The notes: generated by a model not told the origin, from the letters alone. 64,000 nt of DNA from an uncultured Clostridia bacterium (GCA_934500865.1 CAKSUD010000001.1:1-64000), one strand, 5' to 3'; counted from the stretch's first letter, positions 16,816 to 25,126 are shown. Program-made: numbers and translations.

Positions 16816-17919
16816 ATGAAGAAGTTTGTTAGTGTTATTTTAAGTGTTTCACTTATTTTTAGTTTTGCTTTTGCAAATACAGAAGCGAATGTATCTAAGT
16901 TTGATACTGAAAAGTTGGATTTATTTAGACAGTTAATCCAAGATTTATACTATAAGGATGTTACGGACGAACAATTATACGAGGCTGCATTAAAGGGAAT
17001 GTTCCAATCTTTGGACAGATACAGTACTTATTATAATGAAGAAGAAACAGCAGAATTTTCTACAAGTGTTTCCGGTACATATTCCGGAATTGGAGTAAAG
17101 TTTGAGGGGTATAACAACTATATGAGAATTGTAAAGGTGTTTGTAAATACACCGGCACATAATGCGGGAATGTTAGCAGGAGATTATATTATTGGTGTAA
17201 ATGGCCAAAGCATTGAGGGTTGGTCTTCTAATAAGGTTGCCTCTTTAATTAGAGGAGAGGCAGGAACAACAGTAGATTTAGAGTTACTTAGAAATTCTAG
17301 TGAAATTATTAAAGTGACTGTTGAAAGAGCGAATGTTCAGGCAGAATCTTGCGATTTTAAGGTTTTGGGCGATGATAGCGACATCGGATATATAAAAATT
17401 GAAGAATTTAATGCCAGTACAGGGGCTGAGATAAGCCAATATTTACATACGATGAAAGTTTTAGGAATGAACAAGGTTATACTAGATTTAAGAGATAATC
17501 CTGGCGGATATGTAGACCAAGCTGTATTAGTTGCTAGAAACTTTGTGCCTAGAGGAGTTATTACAACATTAAAATACAAAGATGAAAATAGAGAAATTCA
17601 ACATAGGTCGTATTTGACTGAAAAATATTTTAAGGTTGTTGCCTTAGTTAATGGAAATTCCGCATCTTCTTCTGAAATTTTAGTGGGAGCATTAAAGGAT
17701 ACCGAAAGTGCTGTTGTTGTTGGAACAACTACTTATGGAAAGGGAGTTTTCCAAAATGTATATAATCTAAAAGACGGTGGCTCTATAAAGATTACGACAG
17801 GAGCTTACTATACACCTAATGGAACGTGTATTGATAAAATTGGTATAGTTCCAAATGTTGTGGTTGAAAATGTAGAAGAACAATTACCAAGAGCGATTGA
17901 AGAAGTAAATAAATTGTAG
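16816..17919 (+). CDS. S41 family C-terminal processing peptidase (CtpA-like)
   Basis: Secreted or membrane-anchored serine protease of the tail-specific family, 367 aa. It has an N-terminal signal peptide (SVILSVSLIFSFAFA), an alpha-helical segment with FQSLDRYSTYYN, a PDZ domain (GIGVKFE to about residue 170, with HNAGMLAGDYIIGVNG), and the S41 core: DLRDNPGG, nucleophile Ser in NGNSASSSEIL (about residue 280) and Lys in TTYGKGVFQ (about 305). Clostridial homologues process exported proteins, some in sporulation; the substrate here is unknown. It follows recJ by 12 bp, and a strong palindrome lies after it. Confidence 0.92.
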   Translation: MKKFVSVILSVSLIFSFAFANTEANVSKFDTEKLDLFRQLIQDLYYKDVTDEQLYEAALKGMFQSLDRYSTYYNEEETAEFSTSVSGTYSGIGVKFEGYNNYMRIVKVFVNTPAHNAGMLAGDYIIGVNGQSIEGWSSNKVASLIRGEAGTTVDLELLRNSSEIIKVTVERANVQAESCDFKVLGDDSDIGYIKIEEFNASTGAEISQYLHTMKVLGMNKVILDLRDNPGGYVDQAVLVARNFVPRGVITTLKYKDENREIQHRSYLTEKYFKVVALVNGNSASSSEILVGALKDTESAVVVGTTTYGKGVFQNVYNLKDGGSIKITTGAYYTPNGTCIDKIGIVPNVVVENVEEQLPRAIEEVNKL

Positions 17920-17924
17920 TAAAG

Positions 17925-17997
17925 AATGGCTATAAAAGGACTTATTTTTAGCCATTATAAAACAGTGTACTATATTTTCGGCATAGTACACTGTTTT
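17925..17997. repeat. Palindromic intergenic repeat, copy 2 (also a terminator)
   Basis: Two hairpins in tandem: AATGGCTA (17925-17932) with TAGCCATT (17949-17956), then a perfect 15-bp stem (17959-17973 with 17983-17997, loop ATTTTCGGC) followed by TT. It contains GGCTATAAAA (17928) and AGTGTACTATA (17964), both repeated in copy 3, and the second also in copy 1. It probably terminates the S41 peptidase transcript. Confidence 0.8.
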
Positions 17998-18025
17998 TTG
18001 CTGTTTTTCTTGTAAGAAAAAATAA

Positions 18026-18054
18026 TTGACCATTAGCGTTTTTAGTGATATCAT
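18026..18054 (+). promoter_or_regulatory. Sigma-A promoter of serS
   Basis: TTGACC (18026-18031), 17-bp spacer, TATCAT (18049-18054). The following DNA has an inverted repeat ATGATATATCAT (18053-18064). No T-box leader lies between it and serS. Confidence 0.65.
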
Positions 18055-18116
18055 GATATATCATAATTTAATATTACAATTTTTCGTAATATTTTAATCT
18101 TTAAGGGGGAGTAAGA

Positions 18117-19397
18117 ATGATAGATATTAATTTAATCCGTGAAAATCCGGAAGAAGTTAAAGCAAAACTAGCTAAAAAATTATACGATGTTGACTTTACA
18201 GAATTTTTAGAGAAAGACAAGGAAAGAAAGTCCTTAAGATATGAGAACGACTCCTTAAAGTCCGAAAGAAATAAAACATCTGCATTAGTTCCACAATTGA
18301 AAAAAGAAGGAAAAGATGCTACCGAAATAATTGAAAATATGAAAAAACTGGGTGACAAGATTAAGGAAAATGATGATAAAATTGCTGAAATTGAGGCTGA
18401 ATTACAATATTTCTTAGATTGTTTACCTAATTTACCTGCTGATGATTTATTACCTGGTGGAAAGGAAAATAATAAAGAAATAGACAGATGGGGAGAAAAG
18501 CCAGTATTTGACTTTGAGCCAAAGAACCATGTTGACTTGGCTGAGAGTCTTGGCTTAATCGATTATAAAAGAGGAGCTAAACTTGGCGGAAATGGTTTTT
18601 GGGTTTATAGACATGATGGTGCTAAGCTTGAATGGGCTCTACTAAACTACTTTATCGAGACTCATATTGCTGATGGATATGAATTTGTATTATTACCACA
18701 TTTACTTACAAGAAAATGCGGATATGGTGCAGGTCAATTCCCTAAGTTTGCTGAAGATGTATATCATTTAGATGCAGATAGTGAAAATAGTACACACTTC
18801 TTATTACCAACTGCTGAAACTGCACTTGTTAATATGCATAGTGATGAAGTTTTAGAAGAAGAAGAGTTACCTATTAAGTATGCCGGATATACACCTTGTT
18901 ATAGAAAAGAAGCTGGAAGTTATAGAGCAGAAGAGCGTGGAATGATTCGTGGACACCAATTTAATAAGGTAGAAATGGTTCAATACACAAAACCTGAGGA
19001 TTCTCCAAAGGCTTTTGAGGAATTAGTTAATAAGGCTGCTGCTTTAGTTAGAGGCTTAGGACTTCATTACAGAATTTCTAAGTTAGCTGCTGCTGATTGT
19101 AGCCATGCAATGGCAAGAACTTGTGATATTGAAATTTGGATCCCTAGTATGAATGATTATAAAGAAGTAAGTTCTGTATCTAATGCACATGATTATCAAG
19201 CTAGACGTAATAATACAAGATATAGAAATAAGGAAACAGGAAAGCTTGAGTATGTTCATACATTAAATGGTTCTGGACTTGCTACAAGTAGAGTATTACC
19301 TGCTATACTAGAACAATATCAACAAGCAGACGGAAGCGTCAAAGTGCCTGAAGTTTTAAGAAAATGGGTTGGTAAGGACTATATTGGAAGAGATTAA
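18117..19397 (+). CDS. serS: Seryl-tRNA synthetase
   Basis: Class II synthetase that charges tRNA-Ser. The 426-aa protein begins MIDINLIRENPEEVK, the family start, followed by the long antiparallel coiled coil (about residues 30-100) that grips the tRNA long arm. Class II motifs are visible: GYTPCYRKEAGS (motif 2) with the preceding LLPTAETALVN, and LNGSGLATSRVLPAILEQYQ (motif 3). The start follows AAGGGGGAG. It is followed by a hairpin and argS 47 bp later, so the two may be partly co-transcribed. Confidence 0.97.
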   Translation: MIDINLIRENPEEVKAKLAKKLYDVDFTEFLEKDKERKSLRYENDSLKSERNKTSALVPQLKKEGKDATEIIENMKKLGDKIKENDDKIAEIEAELQYFLDCLPNLPADDLLPGGKENNKEIDRWGEKPVFDFEPKNHVDLAESLGLIDYKRGAKLGGNGFWVYRHDGAKLEWALLNYFIETHIADGYEFVLLPHLLTRKCGYGAGQFPKFAEDVYHLDADSENSTHFLLPTAETALVNMHSDEVLEEEELPIKYAGYTPCYRKEAGSYRAEERGMIRGHQFNKVEMVQYTKPEDSPKAFEELVNKAAALVRGLGLHYRISKLAAADCSHAMARTCDIEIWIPSMNDYKEVSSVSNAHDYQARRNNTRYRNKETGKLEYVHTLNGSGLATSRVLPAILEQYQQADGSVKVPEVLRKWVGKDYIGRD

Positions 19398-19401
19398 TCT
19401 T

Positions 19402-19425
19402 TGGGGCGAGTATAATCGCCCCATT
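19402..19425 (+). terminator. Hairpin between serS and argS
   Basis: An 8-bp stem (TGGGGCGA 19402-19409 with TCGCCCCA 19416-19423), followed by only TTT. The T-tract is short, so it may be a partial terminator or a processing/stability hairpin rather than a full stop. Confidence 0.55.
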
Positions 19426-19444
19426 TGAGTATTAGGAGGTTTTT

Positions 19445-21208
19445 ATGGAAACGATATTAAATAAAATTACAAATATTTTGGGTAAGGCTTTTTGTGAATG
19501 CGGATATGATTTTTCTTACGGAAAGACTACAGTTTCCGGAAGACCAGATTTATGCCAATTCCAATGCAACGGAGCTATGGTTGGTGCGAAAGTATACAAA
19601 AAAAGTCCAATGCAAATTGCAAATGAAGTTATAGAAAAAATGGATAAAACTTTGTTTGAAAAGGTTGAAATTGCACCTCCCGGATTTATAAATATGACGT
19701 TAACAGATAATGCTATAGTTGAGACAATCTTAAATATGGAGAGCGATAACGATTTAGGAATATGCAAAGTAAATGGTAATGAAACTGTTGTTGTTGATTA
19801 TGGCGGACCTAATGTTGCAAAACCTCTTCATGTAGGGCATTTACGTTCTGCGATTATTGGTGAGGCTATAAAGCGTATGGCAAAAGCACTAGGCTACAAT
19901 GCAATCGGTGATGTGCATTTGGGAGATTGGGGACTTCAAATGGGGCTCATTATAAGCCAATTCGCTGAGGAAAATCCGGATAGCAAGTATTTAGATGAGA
20001 ATTATACCGGTGAATATGAAAAATTAAATATTTCTATGGATTACCTAAATGAAATTTATCCAAAGGCAAGTAAAAGAAGTAAAGAAGATGAAGAGTTTAT
20101 GGCTATTGCACAGAAAGCTACTTTTGATCTTCAAAACGGTAGACGCGGATATGTTGAGCTTTGGAAAGAAATTATGAGAATTTCAGTTGCCGATTTAAAG
20201 GGAAGCTATGATAAGCTTAATGTAAGTTTCGAATATTGGTATGGAGAAAGCGACGCGGATAAATATATTCCTGATATGGTAAATAAGTTTATTAAAGATG
20301 GTTTTGCATATGAGAGCGAAGGAGCTTTGGTTATTGATGTTGAAAAACCGGATGATAAAGCACCGATGCCGCCAATTTTAATTAGAAAGAAAAATGGGGC
20401 ACAAATTTATGCCACTACTGACTTGGCAACAATTGTTCAAAGAATGCAGGATTTTAATCCAAGCATGATTTTATATGTTGTAGATAACAGACAAGGATTA
20501 CATTTTGAACAGGTATTTAGATGTGCAAGAAAAACAGGGATTGTACCTTCTAATGTAATTCTAGAGTTTGATGGATTCGGTACTATGAACGGAAAAGACG
20601 GAAAGCCATATAAGACAAGAGAGGGCGGAGTAATGAAATTACATGACCTAATTGAAACGGTATGTGGTTCTGCGTTAAGTAAAATGGAAGAAGCTAAAAC
20701 TGGTGTGGATTTATCTGATGAAGAGAAAAAAGAAACTGCACTAAAAGTTGGAATTGCTGCTCTTAAGTTTGGCGATTTAATAAATTATAGGTCAAAGGAT
20801 TACATATTTGATTTGGATAAATTTATGTCATTTGAGGGGAAAACAGGTCCTTATCTACTTTATACGATGGTTAGACTTAATTCTATTTTAAATAAGGCTA
20901 AGGAAAGAGGCTTTAAGGTTGGAGAGATAGGTTTACCACAAACTGATGTTGAAAGAGATATAATGTTAAAAATCTCTACTATGAATGAAGTTTTATGGCA
21001 ATCATTTAATGATAGAGCTCCGAGTGGAATTTGCGAAAATGCTTATCAAATTGCGTCACTTGCTAACAGATTTTATTATGAAAATAAAATTTTGTCTGAA
21101 GAAGATGAAACAAGACGAGGAAGTTTACTTGCATTAAGCCGATTCATATTAAGAGTTTTAAAATTACATATGGATATTTTGGCAATAGATGTGCCTGAAA
21201 GAATGTAA
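19445..21208 (+). CDS. argS: Arginyl-tRNA synthetase
   Basis: Class I synthetase charging tRNA-Arg, 587 aa. After the N-terminal Add1 domain (about residues 1-110) the catalytic Rossmann core has VDYGGPNVAKPLHVGHLRSAIIG, with the HIGH-type motif HVGH, then HLGDWGLQMGL. A KMSKS motif is not present in standard form; the equivalent region reads YKTREGGVMKL, a substitution common in bacterial ArgS. The C-terminal DALR anticodon-binding domain (ANRFYYENKIL) closes the protein. Start follows TTAGGAGG. Confidence 0.96.
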   Translation: METILNKITNILGKAFCECGYDFSYGKTTVSGRPDLCQFQCNGAMVGAKVYKKSPMQIANEVIEKMDKTLFEKVEIAPPGFINMTLTDNAIVETILNMESDNDLGICKVNGNETVVVDYGGPNVAKPLHVGHLRSAIIGEAIKRMAKALGYNAIGDVHLGDWGLQMGLIISQFAEENPDSKYLDENYTGEYEKLNISMDYLNEIYPKASKRSKEDEEFMAIAQKATFDLQNGRRGYVELWKEIMRISVADLKGSYDKLNVSFEYWYGESDADKYIPDMVNKFIKDGFAYESEGALVIDVEKPDDKAPMPPILIRKKNGAQIYATTDLATIVQRMQDFNPSMILYVVDNRQGLHFEQVFRCARKTGIVPSNVILEFDGFGTMNGKDGKPYKTREGGVMKLHDLIETVCGSALSKMEEAKTGVDLSDEEKKETALKVGIAALKFGDLINYRSKDYIFDLDKFMSFEGKTGPYLLYTMVRLNSILNKAKERGFKVGEIGLPQTDVERDIMLKISTMNEVLWQSFNDRAPSGICENAYQIASLANRFYYENKILSEEDETRRGSLLALSRFILRVLKLHMDILAIDVPERM

Positions 21209-21216
21209 AATCAAAA

Positions 21217-21251
21217 ATTACTCTTAATGTGAATGTTAAGAGTAATTTTTT
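21217..21251 (+). terminator. Terminator of argS
   Basis: An 11-bp stem (21217-21227 with 21236-21246), extended by A/T pairs, is followed by TTTTT. Confidence 0.88.
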
Positions 21252-21274
21252 GTTAGTAAGGGTGGGGAGTATCA

Positions 21275-21838
21275 ATGGATTTAAAAGAGGAGCTTATGGA
21301 GTATAATCCATATAATGAGCAAGAGAAAAAAGATAAAGAAATTATGCTAAAAGCACTTGATAGTTTTGGTGATATTTTTGAACGTAGTAATGAGATAGCG
21401 CATTTTACTGCTTCAAATTGGATTGTTAATAAAGAAAGAACTAAGGTTTTGATGGCATATCATAACATTTATAATTCTTGGGCATGGACCGGTGGACATG
21501 CTGATGGAGATACAAACTTAATGAATGTTGCAATTAAGGAAGCAAGAGAAGAAACCGGAATAAATGATTTTAGGGTTATAAGTAATGGAATTTACAGTAT
21601 TGAGATATTACCGGTCGATGGGCATATAAAGCGTGGGAAGTATGTGGCTACGCATTTACATTTTGATGTCTGTTATCTTCTAGAGGCTGATGAAAATGAT
21701 ACATTAAAAATTAAAGAAGATGAAAATAGTGGCGTAAAGTGGATAAATATAAATGAAGTTCTTAATTTTATAAGCGAAGCAAATATGTTGCCTGTTTATA
21801 GTAAGCTAAATGAGAAGTTAAAAGATATAAAGAGGTAA
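21275..21838 (+). CDS. Nudix hydrolase
   Basis: Pyrophosphohydrolase of unknown substrate, 187 aa. The Nudix box is at GGHADGDTNLMNVAIKEA continuing REETGI (about residues 71-94). The helix Glu residues that bind metal are intact (EAREETG), but the first Glu of the consensus is Thr and the consensus Arg is Lys. This GGHxDGD variant is common in a Firmicute subgroup. The start follows GGTGGGGAG. It is bounded by the argS terminator and the repeat at 21846, so it is probably monocistronic. Confidence 0.88.
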   Translation: MDLKEELMEYNPYNEQEKKDKEIMLKALDSFGDIFERSNEIAHFTASNWIVNKERTKVLMAYHNIYNSWAWTGGHADGDTNLMNVAIKEAREETGINDFRVISNGIYSIEILPVDGHIKRGKYVATHLHFDVCYLLEADENDTLKIKEDENSGVKWININEVLNFISEANMLPVYSKLNEKLKDIKR

Positions 21839-21845
21839 AAAACAA

Positions 21846-21916
21846 GGGGCTATAAAAAACTCAAAAATCAATAAAACTAGTGTACTATACTTCACTCAAC
21901 AAAATTTTACAGCCCT
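21846..21916. repeat. Palindromic intergenic repeat, copy 3
   Basis: Contains GGCTATAAAA (21848) and AGTGTACTATA (21879), in the same order as copy 2. An imperfect outer pairing joins AAGGGGCTATAAAA with TTTTACAGCCCTTCGG (about 21905-21920). Its inner arm is degenerate compared with copies 1 and 2. It lies between the Nudix gene and the toxin promoter. Confidence 0.6.
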
Positions 21917-21945
21917 TCGGTTTTAAAGATTTTTTTGGAAAATGC

Positions 21946-21974
21946 TTGATTTTTGATACCAAATTTGATATCAT
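21946..21974 (+). promoter_or_regulatory. Promoter of the toxin-antitoxin pair
   Basis: TTGATT (21946-21951), 17-bp spacer, TATCAT (21969-21974), then ATACTAAAGA at 21984. It is nearly the same as the promoter at 58679-58707 before the GH15 gene, including bases outside the -35 and -10. The spacer holds GATACC/GATATC repeats that could serve as an operator. Confidence 0.65.
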
Positions 21975-22001
21975 ATGAATATAATACTAAAGAGGTGAAT
22001 T

Positions 22002-22364
22002 ATGTTCCAAATAATATTTTATACAGATAAAAACGGAAAAAGTGAAGTCTTTGAATATATAACTGCCTTAAGAAACAAAGGTAGTAAAGATTCTAAGATT
22101 AAGTTAAATAAGATTACTGCATATATTGAAGAATTATCTAAAATAGGTTTATCTATTGGAGAACCATATATAAAGCACTTAGATAACGATATATGGGAAT
22201 TGCGTCCGTTGAGAGATAGAATACTTTTTGCATATTGGAACAATAATAAATTTATATTATTAAGTCAGTTTATAAAGAAAACACAAAAAACACCTATAAG
22301 AGAAATAGAAAAGGCTAAAAGATTATTAAATGACTATAAGGAAAGGAGCAATAGCAATGATTGA
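22002..22364 (+). CDS. HigB/RelE-type toxin (Gp49-like)
   Basis: Probable ribosome-dependent mRNA endonuclease of a type II toxin-antitoxin system, 120 aa. The order of elements (FEYITALRNKGSKDSKIKLNKITAYIEEL, GEPYIKHLDNDIWELRPLRDRILFAYW, and FILLSQFIKKTQKTP) matches the phage-derived Gp49-like (DUF891) HigB group. The ELRPLRDRILF core with two Arg and the FIKKTQKTP basic tail are the expected catalytic region. Toxin comes first and overlaps the antitoxin gene by 8 bp, the usual HigBA order. The start follows AAAGAGGTGAAT. Confidence 0.88.
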   Translation: MFQIIFYTDKNGKSEVFEYITALRNKGSKDSKIKLNKITAYIEELSKIGLSIGEPYIKHLDNDIWELRPLRDRILFAYWNNNKFILLSQFIKKTQKTPIREIEKAKRLLNDYKERSNSND

Positions 22365-22644
22365 AAAGGAGTTGACTTGGGAAACGGCAAAAGAAAGTTT
22401 AGCTTTCACACCTGAGGAAAGAGCAGAAATACAATTAGAAATAGATTTAATAGAGGCAACCATTGAAGCGAGAAAAAAATGTAGTCTTACACAGAGAGAA
22501 TTGAGTAAAAAGTCAGGATTGACACAACCTGCTATAGCAAGAATAGAAAGTCGCGCACATTCTCCTAAAGTTGATACATTGATGCATTTATTGTTTTCAA
22601 TGGGTTATACTTTGCGTGTTGTTCCGTTAAGTGAGAATGAATAA
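22357..22644 (+). CDS. Xre-family antitoxin
   Basis: DNA-binding antitoxin, 95 aa, with a helix-turn-helix at about residues 46-80 (KCSLTQRELSKKSGLTQPAIARIES) and an N-terminal segment (MIEKELTWETAKESLAFTPEERAEI) typical of HigA-like partners. The ATG at 22357 follows GGAAAGGAGCAATAGC with ideal spacing and overlaps the toxin end by 8 bp. It is expected to neutralise the toxin and repress the shared promoter at 21946. Confidence 0.88.
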   Translation: MIEKELTWETAKESLAFTPEERAEIQLEIDLIEATIEARKKCSLTQRELSKKSGLTQPAIARIESRAHSPKVDTLMHLLFSMGYTLRVVPLSENE

Positions 22645-22649
22645 AAAAG

Positions 22650-22873
22650 GTGGACTAAAGTCCACGCTATGTTGACCTTCGGTCAACAACATCAGGGAAA
22701 TCTTTTTGCACTCTGTGAAACTGTTTGTTGCTAAATCAAAGATTTAGACAAACACTTTTGTTTTCTATCGGTCGTTCGAGCTATTAATTAAAATTTTTAA
22801 CGCTGATTTCATCAGCTAAATTTTAATTAGACTAGTTTTGTGCTAAGTTAAACTTTTAATTCATAGCTCGAAC
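22650..22873. repeat. Multi-hairpin intergenic element
   Basis: This 289-base gap (22645-22933) holds a dense set of inverted repeats: GTGGAC/GTCCAC (22650-22665); GTTGACC/GGTCAAC with a TTCG loop (22671-22687); a two-part stem TGTTTGT-CTAAATC with GATTTAG-ACAAACA (22722-22754); and a nested structure whose outer arms GTTCGAGCTAT and ATAGCTCGAAC (22774-22784, 22863-22873) enclose TAATTAAAATTT/AAATTTTAATTA (22785-22796, 22818-22829) and GCTGAT/ATCAGC. No open reading frame is convincing. Confidence 0.7.
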
Positions 22874-22892
22874 TTTCCTAGAAAATAAAAAA

Positions 22893-22924
22893 ATAAGCAT
22901 TTCGTATTTTCACAAAATGCTTAT
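22893..22924 (-). terminator. Terminator of tRNA-fMet
   Basis: A 10-bp stem (22893-22902 with 22915-22924), followed on the minus strand by a T-rich run ATTTTTTTATTTT. It lies 9 bases past the encoded CCA of the tRNA. Confidence 0.85.
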
Positions 22925-22933
22925 CTCAATCTT

Positions 22934-23010
<77 letters not shown>

Positions 23011-23063
23011 ATGTTTACTGTAATAGAATAACACTGTTTTGCCATATTGTCAATAACTATTGT

Positions 23064-23098
23064 TAAAAAAATTACCGGTGCGGTTTTTTGCACCGGTA
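23064..23098 (-). terminator. Terminator of the VanW-family gene
   Basis: A 9-bp stem TACCGGTGC (23073-23081) with GCACCGGTA (23090-23098), with a T7-type tract on the minus strand. It lies 35 bases past the stop codon of the gene. Confidence 0.85.
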
Positions 23099-23133
23099 TA
23101 TTACATTATATGAATAGTAAAATAAAATGTTAA

Positions 23134-23703
23134 TTACATTTGATTAATTGTTATAGTTAAAGTGTCGTTGTCTGTACTGGCGGAGATTTTTAAATTACTG
23201 TTACTATTATTTTTTATTTTTAAGTCTTCAACATCATAAGATACCGATGCGTCTTTTCCATCTTCTACATATGTGACATCTCGGCTATGCTGATGACGTT
23301 CGGTTATTTCAAGTCCGGCATTTAATGCAGCATTATATAATGTAGAACTGATTTGACATACTCCACCGCCGTATCCATCCGTTTTATTTCCATGTCCATC
23401 AAAAATTATGGCTTTTTTGAAACCTGTTTCTTCGTTTCTTGGGCCGATTTGAGAATTAAAAGAAAATTCTTCTCCTGCTTTTATTGTTGCTCCGTTTAGC
23501 TTTTCTGTTCCCACTTTTATATTATTTAATCTTTCGGGCTTTTTGTCTGTAATTTTTGTTGAAAATGTTCCGTAAATTTTTTGCGGTGTAGGTGTCGATG
23601 ACTGGTTAGTTTTATAATTTATTTGTTCATTATTATTGCTGGTGTTATTATTACAACCCGTTAGTAAAATTATGACCATTATTAAAACTGATAAAATTTT
23701 CAT
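23134..23703 (-). CDS. VanW-family lipoprotein
   Basis: Exported lipoprotein of 189 aa: signal peptide with lipobox LLTGC (lipidated Cys17), an Asn/Ser/Thr-rich linker to about residue 42, and then a VanW domain. The domain shows FSTKITDKKPERLNNI, AGEEFSFNSQIGPRNEETGF, GYGGGVCQISSTLYNAA and RHQHSRDVTYVEDGKDASV, all characteristic. VanW domains occur in vancomycin clusters and in many spore-former surface proteins; their function is not established and no resistance genes are nearby. It is monocistronic. The start follows GAAAGGAAG. Confidence 0.9.
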   Translation of the reverse strand: MKILSVLIMVIILLTGCNNNTSNNNEQINYKTNQSSTPTPQKIYGTFSTKITDKKPERLNNIKVGTEKLNGATIKAGEEFSFNSQIGPRNEETGFKKAIIFDGHGNKTDGYGGGVCQISSTLYNAALNAGLEITERHQHSRDVTYVEDGKDASVSYDVEDLKIKNNSNSNLKISASTDNDTLTITINQM

Positions 23704-23824
23704 ATTTTTAACTTCCTTTCACTATTTTAATTGTATTTTTAGTAATTTTCATAAAAAAATACATAGAAACAATTGGACGAACATAGAATGTACTGTGATA
23801 CAAGTTTGAAAGCGAGGTATAAAA

Positions 23825-24661
23825 ATGGAACAGACAGTACGAAGAATAGAGAGTCCATACAGAGTTCAAAGCAGAAGAAGTGAACCAACGGAAAAAATCC
23901 TTAAATACTGGTCAAAGTTTATTATTCAGACAATAATAAGTGCCGTGATATTGGTTACGTTTTTATATTGTAGAAGTGTAAATGCAATAACTACTTCTGC
24001 TTTTTGGGAAAAAACAACTGCAATTTTGGAGAATGATATTAGTGTTGAGGATATGAAAAATGGAATTGAAAAGGGAATGGAATATGTTAAAATTATAGTT
24101 CCCAAAATTTTAGAAAGTGAAGAAATAAAAAATCAAGAGACACTAAATGAAAACCAAAATGCTAATGATAGTTCCGAAAATAATACGGATATAACGGAGC
24201 AAACTGAAAATGATAAAACTTATGATACAAAAGATATGACACAAGAAGAGAAAGATATATATGACATTCTAAAGGTAATGACGGTGTTAAGACCTGTAAA
24301 TGGTGAAATTTCTTCATCATTCGGAGATAGAATTGACCCTGTAACAAAGAAAGCAGGAGTACATACAGGAACTGATTATGCAGTGGCAGTTGGAACGCAG
24401 GTAAAGTCCGCTATAACAGGTACAGTAGTTGAAGTTAAAAAGAATAATGCTTCGTTTGGAAATTTTGTTAGAGTGAAGAATTCGGATATAGTTACAACGT
24501 ATGCACATTGTTCTACTATAAAGGTTAAAGAGGGCGACAAAGTAAAACAAGGGGATATTGTTGCACTTTCGGGAAATACCGGAAAAACCAGTGGACCACA
24601 TTTGCATTTTGAAGTTAGTAAGGATGGCAGACTTATAAATCCGGAGAAATTAACCAATTAA
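23825..24661 (+). CDS. M23/LytM-domain membrane protein, SpoIVFA-like
   Basis: A 278-aa protein with a basic N-terminus, one membrane helix (about residues 32-48), an acidic Asn/Glu-rich linker and a C-terminal LytM (M23) domain. The metal-binding residues look complete: HTGTD (His about 179) and GPHLHFEV (about 257-264). The next gene, 16 bp downstream, encodes a minimal SpoIVFB-like site-2 protease, which is the operon order spoIVFA-spoIVFB; SpoIVFA has the same single-helix plus LytM layout and inhibits SpoIVFB in the mother-cell-derived forespore membrane. A SpoIIQ-like endopeptidase is the alternative; the adjacency favours SpoIVFA. Confidence 0.72.
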   Translation: MEQTVRRIESPYRVQSRRSEPTEKILKYWSKFIIQTIISAVILVTFLYCRSVNAITTSAFWEKTTAILENDISVEDMKNGIEKGMEYVKIIVPKILESEEIKNQETLNENQNANDSSENNTDITEQTENDKTYDTKDMTQEEKDIYDILKVMTVLRPVNGEISSSFGDRIDPVTKKAGVHTGTDYAVAVGTQVKSAITGTVVEVKKNNASFGNFVRVKNSDIVTTYAHCSTIKVKEGDKVKQGDIVALSGNTGKTSGPHLHFEVSKDGRLINPEKLTN

Positions 24662-24677
24662 AAGAGGTCGTGATTTA

Positions 24678-25091
24678 ATGTTGTTTAGAATTAACAAGGT
24701 ATATGTCTCTATCAGTATATATTTTTTTGCATTGATTATTTGGGTTATATTTTTTCATAGAGTTAACGAATTTATATATTGCCTTGGTGCACTTTTTCTA
24801 CATGAATTAGGACATATTTTTATGATTTATCATTTGAAGGAAAAAATAAGTGTGTTTTATATAATCCCTTTTGGTTTTTCTTGCAGATTAAAAAATCAAA
24901 GTAAAATAGAAAAAAATAAGATGCTTAAAATAATATTGGCAGGTCCTGTAACGAGTTTTACTGTTGCAGGACTTGTTTTTTTATGGACAAAGGAATTTGC
25001 ATTAGTGAATTTGATTATTGGGATTTTTAACCTTATTCCGATAGGAAATTTAGACGGTGGAAGAATATTTAGAATTTTAATGCAAAGTTAA
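24678..25091 (+). CDS. M50 family site-2 protease, minimal SpoIVFB-like
   Basis: Intramembrane zinc metalloprotease candidate. It has the HELGH zinc motif (LHELGHIFMIYHL, about residue 43) in a hydrophobic span and the second ligand motif NLDGGRI (about 123) near the end. The order matches SpoIVFB, which cleaves pro-sigma-K. At 137 aa it is about half the length of Bacillus SpoIVFB, and stops soon after the NxDG motif, so C-terminal spans and the CBS domain are missing. It follows the M23 gene by 16 bp. Confidence 0.78.
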   Translation: MLFRINKVYVSISIYFFALIIWVIFFHRVNEFIYCLGALFLHELGHIFMIYHLKEKISVFYIIPFGFSCRLKNQSKIEKNKMLKIILAGPVTSFTVAGLVFLWTKEFALVNLIIGIFNLIPIGNLDGGRIFRILMQS

Positions 25092-25126
25092 AGAAAATGT
25101 GTTACAATAAATGTGGTGATTTTTAA

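Noticed and set aside
17998..18116. T-box leader before serS
   Set aside because: No TGGNACCGCG antiterminator motif or specifier hairpin was seen; the leader is short. The same holds for lysS and glyQS.
21873..22839. AAAACTAGT inverted pair as ends of a mobile element
   Set aside because: The nine-base match is partly self-palindromic, there is no target duplication and no transposase, so chance is likely.
23134..23703. Vancomycin resistance gene
   Set aside because: Only a VanW domain is present; no vanH/A/X or regulator genes accompany it, and VanW proteins are common in spore-formers.
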